A stretch of DNA of 64,000 nt from Heracleum sosnowskyi. Its lineage: Eukaryota > Streptophyta > Magnoliopsida > Apiales > Apiaceae. The notes under the pieces were generated by a model. The model had not been told where the DNA came from, did not search any database, and saw only the letters and a program-made list of their open reading frames with translations. How positions within the stretch are numbered: the stretch's first letter is position 1; each line of letters starts with the position of its first letter. The stretch covers positions 47,161,190-47,225,189 of the forward strand of contig CM061244.1 in NCBI GenBank assembly GCA_030848705.1, read 5' to 3'. A program made the translations under genes and the position numbers. This document shows, one piece after another, positions 21,426 to 32,400 of this stretch.

Positions 21426-23952
21426 ACCTGTGACGCCCTCCCAATCTGGGGTCATGATCGGGGAGTCACTACAAACTCTATACAATAAACCCATAAACAA
21501 TATAGAATAAACATGCAGACGCGACCCCAACTCTACTCTGGATCTTTAACAATTAATGGTGTGAAACAAGCATCCACTATCTAATTCAGTAATACATAAA
21601 CATAAGTCTCAAAAGTTATTACAACCATATCTTAAAAGTTCTACGTTCTCTATTACAAAACACCTTCCAGGTGTGGTCATCACCTACCTGAGCTGGCATC
21701 CCAAAAATAACCCTAATAGAAGACTTCCTAGCTGTCTGAAAAGTGCGTACCATCTTCTCGCTTAACCGTGGGTTAGAACAGGGAAAAAGAATGAGCCAAA
21801 TGCTCAGCAAGTAATAATATAAACAAATAGTTAACCACTGGGGAACAGTTTTCCAATATCAATATGTGTGTCATGGTTATAACAGAATCCATATCAAGGG
21901 ATTATCAGAACAATGAATTGAATATACAGTTTCAAAGCAGTTTCCAATATCAATATATATGGCATGGTTTTAGCAGGATCCATATCAAGGGATTATCAGA
22001 ACAATGACATAAATATGCAATTTCAAAGGGTAAACCAATTTCATTATCAAGATATATGTTTTCAAGAAAAGCATTAAGTAATTTTTGGAGATTTTTCACA
22101 ACGCACCGGACAATACGGGTGATCAGCCACGTAAAGTCCCCATACCGGACACACAGTCCCTCTGGTCCTTGTATTGGGTCCCAATAGGCACACATTGGCC
22201 TTTAGACTAGTCCATCCCTAGTCCATTTATTATAATTAAAAAGTGCTGGACCGGCGTTACTCGGCCTCTTACGCCTCCAATCTTAGGAATCCGTGGAAAC
22301 CACAAATCGGAATTTAAATGAGTCTAAACTTTATTCCTTTTTAAAACATGTTCAGGTATAAAGAAGTCCTTTGGAAATCAGATAAGTTCAATCAAAACAC
22401 TTTGGATTTCTATTAGTGGAATATAGGAAATATTTATCATCGGGTATGTTCTGGTAATGTACTAGAATGAGAGTTAGGTGTATTCACTTTCAGGTATAAA
22501 AAGGGAATGCATAAGTGTATGATCAAATTCAGGTTATAGAATCATAGGTCATTAGGTTTCAATTCATGGATATGAACAGTGTATAAGGGTTTAAAGAAAA
22601 AGGAACTATACAAAATATGGTATACAGAACAACATGGTATATATGAACAGAGATAAGGGTTATCAATGAATAATAGGTGTTTTCAGAACTAAAAGTCTAT
22701 CAAGGCAAGATAGCAATTTATATATGTCAAAATGAAACAATGGAATCGAAATACGAAAGCAAGTTTGTATTACTTGCCTTAAGTAGCTAAAAAGGGAAAT
22801 GAGAAATCACTGGTTCTCCACCTTGGCCTTGCCTTTATCTCTAAGTTCCACTTCCTTGGACTCTACAAAAGAATATATTATATCTTAGTATGCTCTCTCT
22901 AAAATGCTAACCTTTATTCTAAACTACCCAACGCATCCTAAGCGCGTAAACACACAATAGTTATATCACATAACCTTTACAACCATGTAATAGGCAACAA
23001 CTCATTTAAGCGCACATCGCATTTAAGTACACATAACATACTCACTTTATATAAACATATAAAAATATATAATCTGACTTTCATATCATACCCCACTTGG
23101 TATACCCTTAAGTCCACTTGATCATGCCAACCATATCACTAACACCTTTACAACAATGTTTTCATCTCAAAAAGAAACAAAAAATCTGTTGCGCATATTT
23201 TACGAAAACATTTTTCATAAATCCAAAGGTAGTCAAACAAATACCAATTTTGACAGGCTACTTCCTGATTACTAATCCAACTTAGCATAAAAGTTTCAAC
23301 TTCAGAACACTTTATTTAGATTAAAAAAGAACTGTATAAACTAGGTACTGAAGCACAGAAAAATCCCTGCTGCGCAACTTTTAGTAAAACACGCATAACT
23401 TTTTATTCGTTAACTCTATCGATACAAGGTTTGCGCGTGCACAAACTAGACTCTAATTAGAACAATTACATCCTAGACTCTCTGTCTAAAGCAACAATTC
23501 GCAATTTAGCAAAACAGAACAGGCAGTTTCTGGAAATCCAACATTCTACAACATAAACCTCTAATCACTAACATTCTTATTGCATGACCTATGATACAAC
23601 TAATCAACAATTCTCAACTCCTTAGGCTGCCACAACACTAATAAATCAGAACCTTAAGGAGGAGTACTCAATTTATGCATTTAAAATCAATTAGCATCAA
23701 TAATCACTAACACAAGTACTACACCTCTAATCCAAACAAAACCCCAAATCGAAATCTTCAATTTAAAATCAAATATCAAACTTGTATAATCTGAAATTCT
23801 TTAACTTAACACAATAATTAACATGCAATCACTACAACCTTGAACTTACACATCAAACATCCAATACAATCAAATTCTCAAATCAATTTCTTGGATAAAA
23901 ATCGAAATATAGACATGCAATACAATTCCTTTACATGCAACCAAAAACTTAA

Positions 23953-24267
23953 CTAAATACTATTATTAATAAGAGAATCGGACTCAAAAGCATCATTATC
24001 GTCCCCGTCGGCTCGCCGGAGCTCATTGCCGACGGCGGCATGATTCGGAGGTGCCCGAAAAATCGGGTTTCCTTCACAAATCTCGCCAATAATAATCGAA
24101 CAACACACTAAACACAGAATCGTCACATAACCAATGATTTCGGGCTTGGATACAACCGATTCACACAAGAAAATTCTGCATGCAAATCGAATCGCACACC
24201 CACAAACACTCGGCCATACACACGCATACACATACACATACGCGCATATATATATACATATAATCAT
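23953..24267 (-). CDS. Short LTR-borne ORF, unknown
   Basis: A 104-codon ATG-started frame within the 5' LTR, beginning about 125 bases after the TATA box. The other LTR keeps it at 2705-3019 with the same length and nearly the same protein, although the TA/AC microsatellite at its start differs in length between copies. The N-terminal part translates that microsatellite (Tyr, Ile, Val, Cys). A hydrophobic stretch near residues 45-65 could be one membrane segment, and the tail is acidic (DGDD, FESDS). It may be an upstream ORF of the long leader or a relic of a captured gene. No family was recognised and it may be non-coding. Confidence 0.3.
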   Translation of the reverse strand: MIICIYICAYVYVYACVWPSVCGCAIRFACRIFLCESVVSKPEIIGYVTILCLVCCSIIIGEICEGNPIFRAPPNHAAVGNELRRADGDDNDAFESDSLINNSI

Positions 24268-24391
24268 CAATATATTTGAGAGAATGAGAGAAAATGAGAG
24301 AGAGGATTTATAGAGAAGAAAAATCGAGAGAGAATGGAGAAGAGAGAGTCGAGCGGTGAGTAACAAAAGGGGCAAAACTGATTGTTGAGGG

Positions 24392-24399
24392 TTTTATAA
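24392..24399 (-). promoter_or_regulatory. TATA box in 5' LTR (Tekay-type)
   Basis: Minus-strand TTATAAAA, about 590 bases into the 5' LTR. It is followed by a run of TCTCT-rich leader sequence. This is the likely promoter of the genomic RNA. Confidence 0.65.
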
Positions 24400-24987
24400 G
24401 CCCAGGGGCAAAACAATAATTTAAAAATTCCAAAATCTGATTTTGTTAATAAAACAAAACCAATAAGTTGCCCTTCTAAAATCCGAAATAAAATAAAAAT
24501 AATATCTAAAAATCAAAATTTTATTTTTAAAACTGAGAATACGAATTTAAAAGCTCACCCCTATTTTTAAAATATTTTTATGATCAAAATTGAATTAAAT
24601 ATGAATTTTCAAAGTTTTGATCACATAAATGACATTTAACTCATAAAATCGTTTTTTAAATCCTTAAAGTCAAAAATAAATTCCTCCATTAATTTTAGAA
24701 AATAATAGAATATAAAATAAAGGTTGTGAAAAAGATTTCACAATAAAAAGAGTCTCCGATGATTTTATAAAATTTCCAGAAGGTCAAAAAGAACTAATTT
24801 TTAATAAGAAATTCATATAAAATGCAATTTAAAAGCATACACATATATTTTAATCCATACCATTCACCAAGTAAACATCTAATTATCACATTTTCAAATA
24901 TCCACCTTTCACACAATATTCACATATCATAGAACTCAAATATTATTAAATATTAATATTGTACAAGCGTTTTTCTGAGTCGTTATA

Positions 24988-24992
24988 TTAAC
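24988..24992. repeat. Target site duplication TTAAC, right
   Basis: Matches 264-268 exactly. It lies directly after the right LTR of the Tekay-type element. Confidence 0.92.
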
Positions 24993-25141
24993 GGTCCAAC
25001 AGAAACAACAAATCAATCTAACTATTATGCAAATAAACAAGAAAAAGATATTAAATAAATTAATGAATATGACGAAGCAATTAAAATAATTCAAATATTA
25101 TAGTAATAATATTACGATTTAAAGATGTTCACTTTGGTTTT
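24993..25141. other. AT-rich sequence between two elements
   Basis: About 150 bases of AT-rich sequence between the Tekay-type element and the Tat-type element. No gene is seen. Confidence 0.7.
25137..25141. repeat. Target site duplication GTTTT, left
   Basis: Matches 35875-35879 and flanks the Tat-type element. Confidence 0.88.
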
Positions 25142-25813
25142 TGTTATGGATTAAAAAACGTACTTGTGTATTTAATGCTAATGTTTAATGAGCTTCGAGC
25201 TTTAATGGCTGCACTCGTGTTTCCGGACTAAATTGGTCCTCACAAGATGCCTACGTATCTCAAATCGTTATTGAGAATCAAGCCAAAGACGTAGTTCTTG
25301 GTGTTGCCCTCGGGGCTATGGCGGCAGGGGTACACCAAGGACGTAGTGACTTGTATGTCCTTATTTGAGGATGAAGTCTAAAACGTAGTTCTAGGGGTGC
25401 CTTTATGGCTTTTTGCGCCTTCGAGGCGTTGTGACGTATGGAGCTGTGCCCAAAACGTAGTTCTGATTGTAGGATCAGGGTCTTTATATAGGCGTCTAGA
25501 GCCTAGTATTTATGGTATGTTTAGGAGACTTAGCGAATAAGTCTCCTTTTTGATATTGGATAAACATCGTATTGCTTGCTGAATAAGTCTTTTCCTTGTT
25601 GATAAAGGCTATGACTCATTAATTGCCTTTAATTGGGATTCCGGATCCTTCTTCGATAAGATTTCCATAATTTGGGCTCTTTTAATGAGCTGTATATTTT
25701 CCCTATTCATTAATTACGAAATTAATGAACAATTAGGGATTTGGGCATTAAATATCAAGCCTTTTCATTGGACCGTCAATTATATTTCTATAATTACTTT
25801 TCTGACCATATCA
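25142..25813 (-). repeat. 3' LTR of Tat-type element
   Basis: A 672 bp repeat with minus-strand TATATAAA at 25493-25500. It is the downstream LTR in element orientation. Confidence 0.95.
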
Positions 25814-25828
25814 TTTGCCCCCCAACTT
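25814..25828 (-). other. Polypurine tract, Tat-type element
   Basis: The minus strand reads AAGTTGGGGGGCAAA directly before the 3' LTR start TGATATGG. Confidence 0.85.
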
Positions 25829-25904
25829 CTGGGAAAATCTCATCGGGGTTTTCGTAGAAGTTATAGCGTATTTTTCCAAAATTTTCCATTTTAAGGGCAT
25901 TTTC

Positions 25905-26856
25905 GACCTCAAATTAGGTCATTTTCGACCAGGAATTCGACCAGGAATCAAGTCTTTTTCGACCAGGAATTCGACCAGGAATGGTCCCAGGTCGAAGGTT
26001 TCGACCAGGAATTCCTAGTCATTTTCGACTAGGATCATTCGACCAGGATTTAGCCTTTTTCGACCTCGATTTCCTGGTCATTTTCGACCAGGATTTCCTG
26101 GTCACTTTCGACCAGGATCGTTCGACCAGGACTTCCCCTTTTTCGACCTCAATTTTGGTCCCAGGTCGTCTGTTTCGACCTCAATTTCCTGGTCATTTTT
26201 GACCAGGATCGTTCGACCAGGATCATGGGTCTTCTCGACCTCGATTGTTTGTGAGGTCGAAGCTGTCGACTTCGATCCACAAGCCATTTTCGACCTCGAT
26301 GTGACGATCTTGATTCCATATATTTTCGACCAGGATTTTATGATTCCTTGGATTTTATTTTGGTGCGAGGTCGAACAACGCGACCTCGATTTCCAATGTA
26401 TTTTCGATCTTGTTTGTTCGATCTCAACCCCGTGTCTCTTCGACCTCGTTTTTGGCGTGAAATCGAATGCTTTGTCCTCATTTTCAAAGTCTTTTTCGAC
26501 TTCGAACCTTAGAGCTCAATCAAGGGTCTTTTCGACCTCATTTTTATAATTTTCGTGCCTTGTTTTTCGGTGCGAAGTCGATGGATACGACCTCGAATCC
26601 TTGTGTATTTTCGACTTCGTTCTTTCGACCTCGAATCCTCCTATTTTCGACCTCATTTCGGTGCGAGGTCGAGGGATTCGAGCTTGTTTTATAGTGTATT
26701 TTCGACTTGGGTCTTACGACCTCGATTTAAGGTTTTTCGACCTTAAATCTTTAATTTTTTCGCTTTATTTGGGAGCGAGGTCGTTGGATACGACCTCGTT
26801 TTCTCATGTAGTTTCGACCTGGGTTGTACGAGTTCAGTCCAAGTTCTTTTCGACCT
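25905..26856. repeat. Degenerate CGACC/TTTTCGAC repeat array
   Basis: About 950 bases in which CGACC occurs roughly 28 times on the plus strand by eye, mostly as TTTTCGACC or TTCGACC, with some complementary GGTCGA. The left third favours GACCAGGA units and the rest GACCTCGA units. Spacing is irregular (about 15-60 bases), so it is not a simple tandem satellite. It lies between the polypurine tract and the promoter of the antisense gene. ORFs across it only translate the repeat. Confidence 0.85.
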
Positions 26857-27111
26857 CAGATTTTTGTTTTTGCCTTTGTTTTATTCCAAGATTCATTCTT
26901 TTTCTTGGGCCTTAACTAGTCCATTTTAATTTGGACTTAAATCTTTCCATCCTTGGGCCTTAATGGGCCTTATTTGATTTGGGCTTCGATTTTGCCTGAG
27001 ACTTTATTTATTTGGGCTTTTGCCTTTGTAATCCATAAATGGATTTTATGGGCCTTACTGGCTATAGACGGTTGCCCTTCCTTAACCGGTAGGGTTTCCA
27101 GTCACTTTGTT

Positions 27112-27119
27112 TATAAAAG
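27112..27119 (+). promoter_or_regulatory. TATA box of antisense gene
   Basis: Plus-strand TATAAAAG, 293 bases before the ATG at 27405. It is followed by a leader rich in CTCAC and TTCTCTC. The last 150 bases of the leader hold repeated TTTGAAGAT units. This is a good plant-type core promoter by eye. Confidence 0.6.
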
Positions 27120-27404
27120 AGTGAGATTTCTATTTCATTTCTCACTTCTCACTTTCAACTTTCTAAAATTTCTCTCTAGTCTCAGCTTTTCTCTCTTTTA
27201 TTCCGTGGTTAGGCGATTCCCGGTGAGTTTTTGTTCGGTGGTGTTCTTGTTTTTCTGGGATCAATCTTCATCCCTTGAAGATTTCTGGGTTTTCATCTTC
27301 ATCCCTTGAAGATTTCTGGGTTTCTTTGAAGTTTTTTTGGGAATTTCTTTGAAGATTTGAAGATTTGAAGATTTTTCTGGGATTTCTCTTGAAGGTTTGA
27401 AGAT

Positions 27405-29168
27405 TTGAAGATGCCTGACAAAGCTGCTCAACGCCTTCAGAAAATGAACAAAGCTTCTAAGAGAGGTATCATCATTCGTTCTCCTCATATGTCACTTCAA
27501 GATATGATTTTAGAACGTAGTGATGAATATCCTTCTGTGTCCCACTTAGATTCATTCGATTGTAGTAACAAATTTCACGAAATCGACTTAATTAGGGACT
27601 ATAACAAGATGTATAGGATTAAGCCCCCCTATAGGTTAGTTCCAGCCGGCCCAGGGGACCGTTCTTGCCATTCGCGTCCTGATGTTGGGATTAACCCTTG
27701 CCAACTTCCTCCAAACGCCTGGAGAATCATTATATGTTTCATTGTTCTTTGTTTGAAGAACAATTTTCCTTTATCTGTAGCTTTGTTTAGGAAAATTTTC
27801 CAGTTTAAGAATAGTTCGGCAGTTACTTTGGGTTGGGTTTATATCAACCACCGTCCTTCCACTCCCCCCATATTTCACCCCAAATCCATTCCAGATAATA
27901 ACCCCAAATGGAAAGAGGAGTTTATGTATTTGATTTGGGAAGGAGGGAATTGGGGCACCCTTTTCCGTAGTTCCTTTAGTAGGGTTTCAGATGGTAGCCC
28001 TAGTAATATCATCCTGAATGATGAGGAGGCCCATGCATATGCTGAGCTCACAAAGGATGATTATGCCACATTGGCTTGGGTGCTCCTGGACGAGTTCCAG
28101 CTTAAGTCCTTGGGACTTTCAAACGTTTCTGATAAGGGTAATTCTCACCTCATATCTTCCTTTATTTATTTAAGATTGACTTATACCAACTGTTTCTTTC
28201 CTTGTGTTTTTACAGCTGCGGTCTTTATTAATAAGACCATCGAGCCCGAAGATGGGGAGACAACAAGGATGAAGAGGGCACGTTTGGGAGGGAAGGACTC
28301 TCGTGCTTCCAGTGTTCCAGCTTTTATAAGGCCCCATGTGGACCTTACTGATGAGGCCGAGGGGCCTTCCTCGGCCAAGAGTGCAGTTTGGCGCCCCAAC
28401 TGGGGTCTTAGGAAAAAGGACACTGTGGTGGGAGTGTCCAAGCATGCTGTGGAGTGGTCTTATCACTCTCTGACTCCTTGTGATTACAAGGACTTCGTTT
28501 TTAACTCCACTTTGGAGGGTGTGGAGCATGCAGGCTCTCAGGCGATTGCTGCTGTGAGTATTTCTCTCCTTCTTTTCTTTGTAGTTTTTAACATGTTTCA
28601 AGTTTCTATCTTGTATTGACTTGCAAATTCTGTGTAGGCTAATGCCAACTTCCAGGGGGCTATCTTTCAAGCCAAGGCTTGGCGCTCATCTTCTGAGGCC
28701 AACCAAGGCAAGTTTGAGAAGTCCCAGGAGGAGGTGGGCTCGTTGAAGGCCACCCTGGCTAGGAGGGAGAAGGAGTTAGCCGACTCCCAGGCTGAGCTGG
28801 TGTCTTTGAGGAAGGGCAAGGATGACTTTATCGATGAGTACCTTGACTCCAAGGAGTATGAGGACTTGATTGATAAGCATGACGAGCTCCTCTTCCCAGT
28901 TCATTATACTAAGGGATGGGATGGCGTTCTTGCTGCTGTGTTGGAGAAGATGCCTGGATCTCTCACCATTTCTGATTTTCCAAGCCCTTACCTTCCTACT
29001 CCTCTGGAGTTGGCTTTGGCTGGAGAGGACGACATGGAGGAGGATGACAGGATCTTCGACCTAGATCATACCTCTCCACCCGGTCAGACTGCCGGGGAGG
29101 ATCATGCTGCCACTCACTCCGGTTCCGTTTTAGGAGAAGATGAGGAGGACGTAGACAATGCAGATTAG
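27405..29168 (+). CDS. Antisense spliced gene inside Tat element
   Basis: Reads opposite to gag-pol. Proposed exons are 27405-28137, 28216-28553 and 28638-29168, giving 533 residues with all three exons open and in phase. The first exon has a region (about residues 60-200, with LPPNAWRIIICFIV, FRKIFQFKNSS and GWVYINHRP) that resembles the plant domain catalogued as putative gypsy type transposon (PF04195); this is from memory and needs an HMM search. The second exon is basic and linker-like. The third begins with a probable coiled coil (charged Lys/Glu run about 360-430) and ends in an acidic tail. Antisense extra ORFs are known in Tat elements; their function is unknown. It ends about 315 bases from the pol end, tail to tail. 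Confidence 0.75.
28138..28215 (+). other. Intron 1 of antisense gene
   Basis: 78 bases, donor GTAATT and acceptor TTTTTACAG, with a T-rich body. Length is a multiple of three and it has no stop in frame, so retention would add 26 residues. The AT/T-rich translation unlike its flanks and the consensus sites favour an intron. Confidence 0.65.
28554..28637 (+). other. Intron 2 of antisense gene
   Basis: 84 bases, donor GTGAGT and acceptor TCTGTGTAG, in phase 0. Unspliced it contains a stop at 28617-28619; removal joins exon 2 to the long exon 3 frame. Confidence 0.8.
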
Positions 29169-29483
29169 ATGTAGTTTCTTTTGTAGTTCTTGTTTATGGC
29201 CTTTCTTGGCTTGTACCAGTATTGATGTACTTTTGGCCTACGGGCTTAACTTAACTCTTATTTAAGTTTTTATTTATATCTTGTGGCCATTCATGGCTTG
29301 TGTTGTTTTCTTGCTTCTTGAATGTTTGTCAACACTCATAGTATATAAGCTTTAAAACATGAAAATGCTGAATTTATTCATAACTTGAAAATGGGATCAA
29401 CCCTTACATAGTATCCAAGTTTAAGAACTTGGGTTGGTTTTATCAAATCTTATTCATAGTAGTGAGTCCACTTAGGAAACACC

Positions 29484-32400
29484 TTAAACATAATAAACTT
29501 TCAAATTGGAGGCATGCCAAGTCCTTGGCACCTCATGCCCTTCAAGGGTTTCTAGCTTATATGAGCCTCGACCAAATACGTTTTTGACTTGATATGGTCC
29601 TTCCCAAATTTGGGGCCAGCTTGCCCTTTTGTCCAACTCCGGATGCTTCAATCTTTCTGAGGACCAAGTCTCCTTGTCGAAAAAACCTTTCTTTAACCCT
29701 TAGGTTGTAATAGAAAGATGCCCGTTTCTGATGCTGAACTATCTTGGCATTTTCCTCATCTCTAACTTCATCAATTAGATCTAGAGACAGCCTCAAGCCT
29801 TCTTCATTCGTTTCTGGTTCATAAGCCTCAACTCTTGGAGACGTGTGAGTAATCTCCACTGGAACCACTGCCTCAACCCCATATGCCAACAGAAAGGGGG
29901 TAGCTCCAGTGGTGACTTTGCAGGTAGTACGATATGCCCAAAGTATGGGGAGCAATTCGTCTACCCAAGTGTTTCTGGAGTGTTCAACTCTTTTCTTCAG
30001 TCCATCTAGGATAATTCGATTTGCAACCTCAGCCTGCCCATTTGCTTGAGGATGGGCAACAGAAGTGAAGCGCAACTTGATATCATTTTCATCACAATAT
30101 TTCTTAAACTCATCGTTGTTAAACTGAGTCCCATTGTCTGTGACCAAGATACGTGGAATCCCGTATCTGCATATCACATTTTCCCAGAAGAAATGCATCA
30201 CTTGCTTGGTGGTTATCTTGGCTAATGGCTTAGCCTCAATCCACTTGGTGAAGTAGTCGATCGCTACTATCAAGAATTTTCTTTGAGCACTTGCCATTGG
30301 AAATGGCCCGAGTATATGCATTCCCCACATAGCAAATGGGATAGGTGAGTTAATGGATGTCATCATCTCTGGTGGTTGCCTAACCACTGGTGCATGTTTC
30401 TGGCACCGTTCACATTTCTTCACGTAGCTTTTAGCATCAGCAAGTATGCTTGGCCAATAGAAACCTAGACGAGTGATTTTATGGGCAAGGGCTCTGCCCC
30501 CCAAGTGCTGCCCACAAATTCCTTGATGTACTTCCTTCAGGGCCAATTCTGCCTCTTGAGGTCTCAAACATTTCAGATATGGAATGATGAAAGACTTCTT
30601 GTATAGGATTCCCTCAATCAGGGTATACCTTAGTGCTCTGACGTATAGCTTTCGTGCTTCTGAAGTGTCATTGGGTAACCACCCAGTTTCCAGACGAGCC
30701 TTGATGGGATCTATCCAACAACTAGCAACATCAATGGGTGCTACCAACTTTCCGTTGATGCTTGGGGTCCTCAGGACTTGGAAGTATACACTCTTTGCAT
30801 AGTTTTCAATTTCAGAAGAAGCAAATTTAGACAAGGCATCAGCCTTCACGTTTTCTTCCCTTGGAATGTGCTCTACATAGCATTCGTCGAACTGAGTCAT
30901 GATGGCTTTGACAAGTTTCAAGTACTTGGCCATGACTTCATCTCTGGCCTCGAATTCCCCATTCACTTGGGAAACACTAGCCTCGAATCTCCACATACTT
31001 TCAGAGTTTTGAACCTCAGGGCTCCAGCCAGTCCTAAACCAGCTATCAGAGCTTCATACTCAGCCTCATTGTTTATCGTTGGGAAGTCAAGTTTTAGTGC
31101 ATACTCTATGATGAATCCATCAGGACTTTGTAGCACTAAACCGGCTCCACTTGATTTTGTTTTTGATGCTCCATCAAAATAGAGCACCCAACATTCTTTG
31201 GAGATTATGTCTTCAACTTCCTTGTCTTCCATTATTGCTTCCTGCCCCCCGACTTCTTGGTTATCAATGGTACATTCAACCATGAAGTCAGCAAGTGCTT
31301 GAGCTTTTATGGCCGTTCGAGGCTTATACTTGATGTCGAATTCGCCCAATTCAATGGACCATTTGATCAATCTTCCACTAACTTGAGGGCTATGCAAGAT
31401 GTTTCTTAGAGGTTGATCAGTCAAGACCTCTATCTTGTGAGCCTGGAAGTACGGGCGTAGCTTTCTTGAGGCCATTATCAAGGCTAAGGCAAACTTCTCT
31501 ATGGTAGAGTAGTTTATTTCTGCCCCGTGTAGGATCTTGCTCACGTAGTAGATGGGTTTCTGAACCTTTAACTCTTCTTTTACCAAAACAGCTCCCAGGA
31601 CAGTGTTGGATACTGCCAAGTATAGATAAAGAACCTCCCCTGATTTTGGTTTGGCCAATAGTGGTGGCTCAGCCATGTATTTCTTCAGGGCCTCAAAGGC
31701 CTCTTGGCTTTCAGTTGTCCATTCAAAAATTTTCACTTTCTTGAGTGCTTTAAAGAAGGGTAAACACTTTTCTCCTGAATTGGAGATGAATCTTCCCAAT
31801 GCTGCCACTCTTCCCGTTAATTTCTGGACATCTTTGACAGTCCGTGGTGTCTCCATGTCTAGAATTGCTTTGATTTTGTCGGGATTGGCCTCGATTCCTC
31901 TCTTGGAAACCATTAGGCCTAAAAACTTTCCCGAGCCTACACCAAAGGCACACTTAGCTGGATTCAACATCATCTTGTGTTGCCTTAGCACTTCAAATGC
32001 CTCTCAGAGGTGCTTAATGTGATCAGCCTTATCGAGGCTCTTGACTAACATGTCATCTACGTAGACCTCCATGGTTTTTCCAATTAGGTGTCCAAAAATT
32101 TTGTTCACCAACCTTTGATAGGTTGCCCCTGCATTCTTAAGTCCAAATGCCATGACTAAGAAGCAGAAAACACCAAAGTCAGTGATGAATGATACTTTGG
32201 CGATGTCATCCTCATGCATCTTGATTTGATTGTATCCACTGAAGCCATCCATGAAGCTAAGCATCTCGTGCCCAGCTGTAGCATCTATTAATGCATCAAT
32301 CCTTGGTAAGGGAAAACAATCCTTAGGACATGCATCATTCAAGTCAGTGAAGTCGACGCACATCCTCCATTTTCCGTTAGCCTTTTTTACCATCACGGGG

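Larger units (their letters stand above)
269..24987 (-). mobile_element. Tekay/Del-type Ty3/gypsy retrotransposon, interrupted
   Basis: A complete LTR element in reverse orientation. Two long repeats (269-3746 and 21429-24987) enclose a primer binding site, a short pre-gag ORF, gag-protease, pol and a polypurine tract. Five-base target duplications TTAAC (264-268 and 24988-24992) fix both ends. The pol order (protease, RT, RNase H, integrase, chromodomain-like tail) and the wording of the integrase and tail match plant chromoviruses of the Tekay/Del clade. The LTRs agree at about 98-99% by eye. A copia element sits inside the protease coding region (7034-18956), so without it this element is about 12.8 kb. 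Pol carries several disabling lesions, so it cannot move by its own proteins. Confidence 0.95.
21429..24987 (-). repeat. 5' LTR of Tekay-type element
   Basis: A 3559 bp repeat, the upstream LTR in element orientation, adjoining the primer binding site. It has the same non-canonical TA start as its partner. A TATA box on the minus strand at 24392-24399 is followed by a pyrimidine-rich leader, so U3 is only about 600 bp and the R-U5 part is nearly 3 kb. The transcript leader ahead of gag would therefore be about 4 kb. Confidence 0.95.

Noticed and set aside
25815..26915. Overlapping ORFs rich in FDQD, STRTS and RPG
   Set aside because: They only translate the CGACC repeat array in different frames.
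28170..28670. 166-codon minus-strand ORF over the antisense gene
   Set aside because: It spans both proposed introns and is the shadow of exon 2; no recognisable domain.
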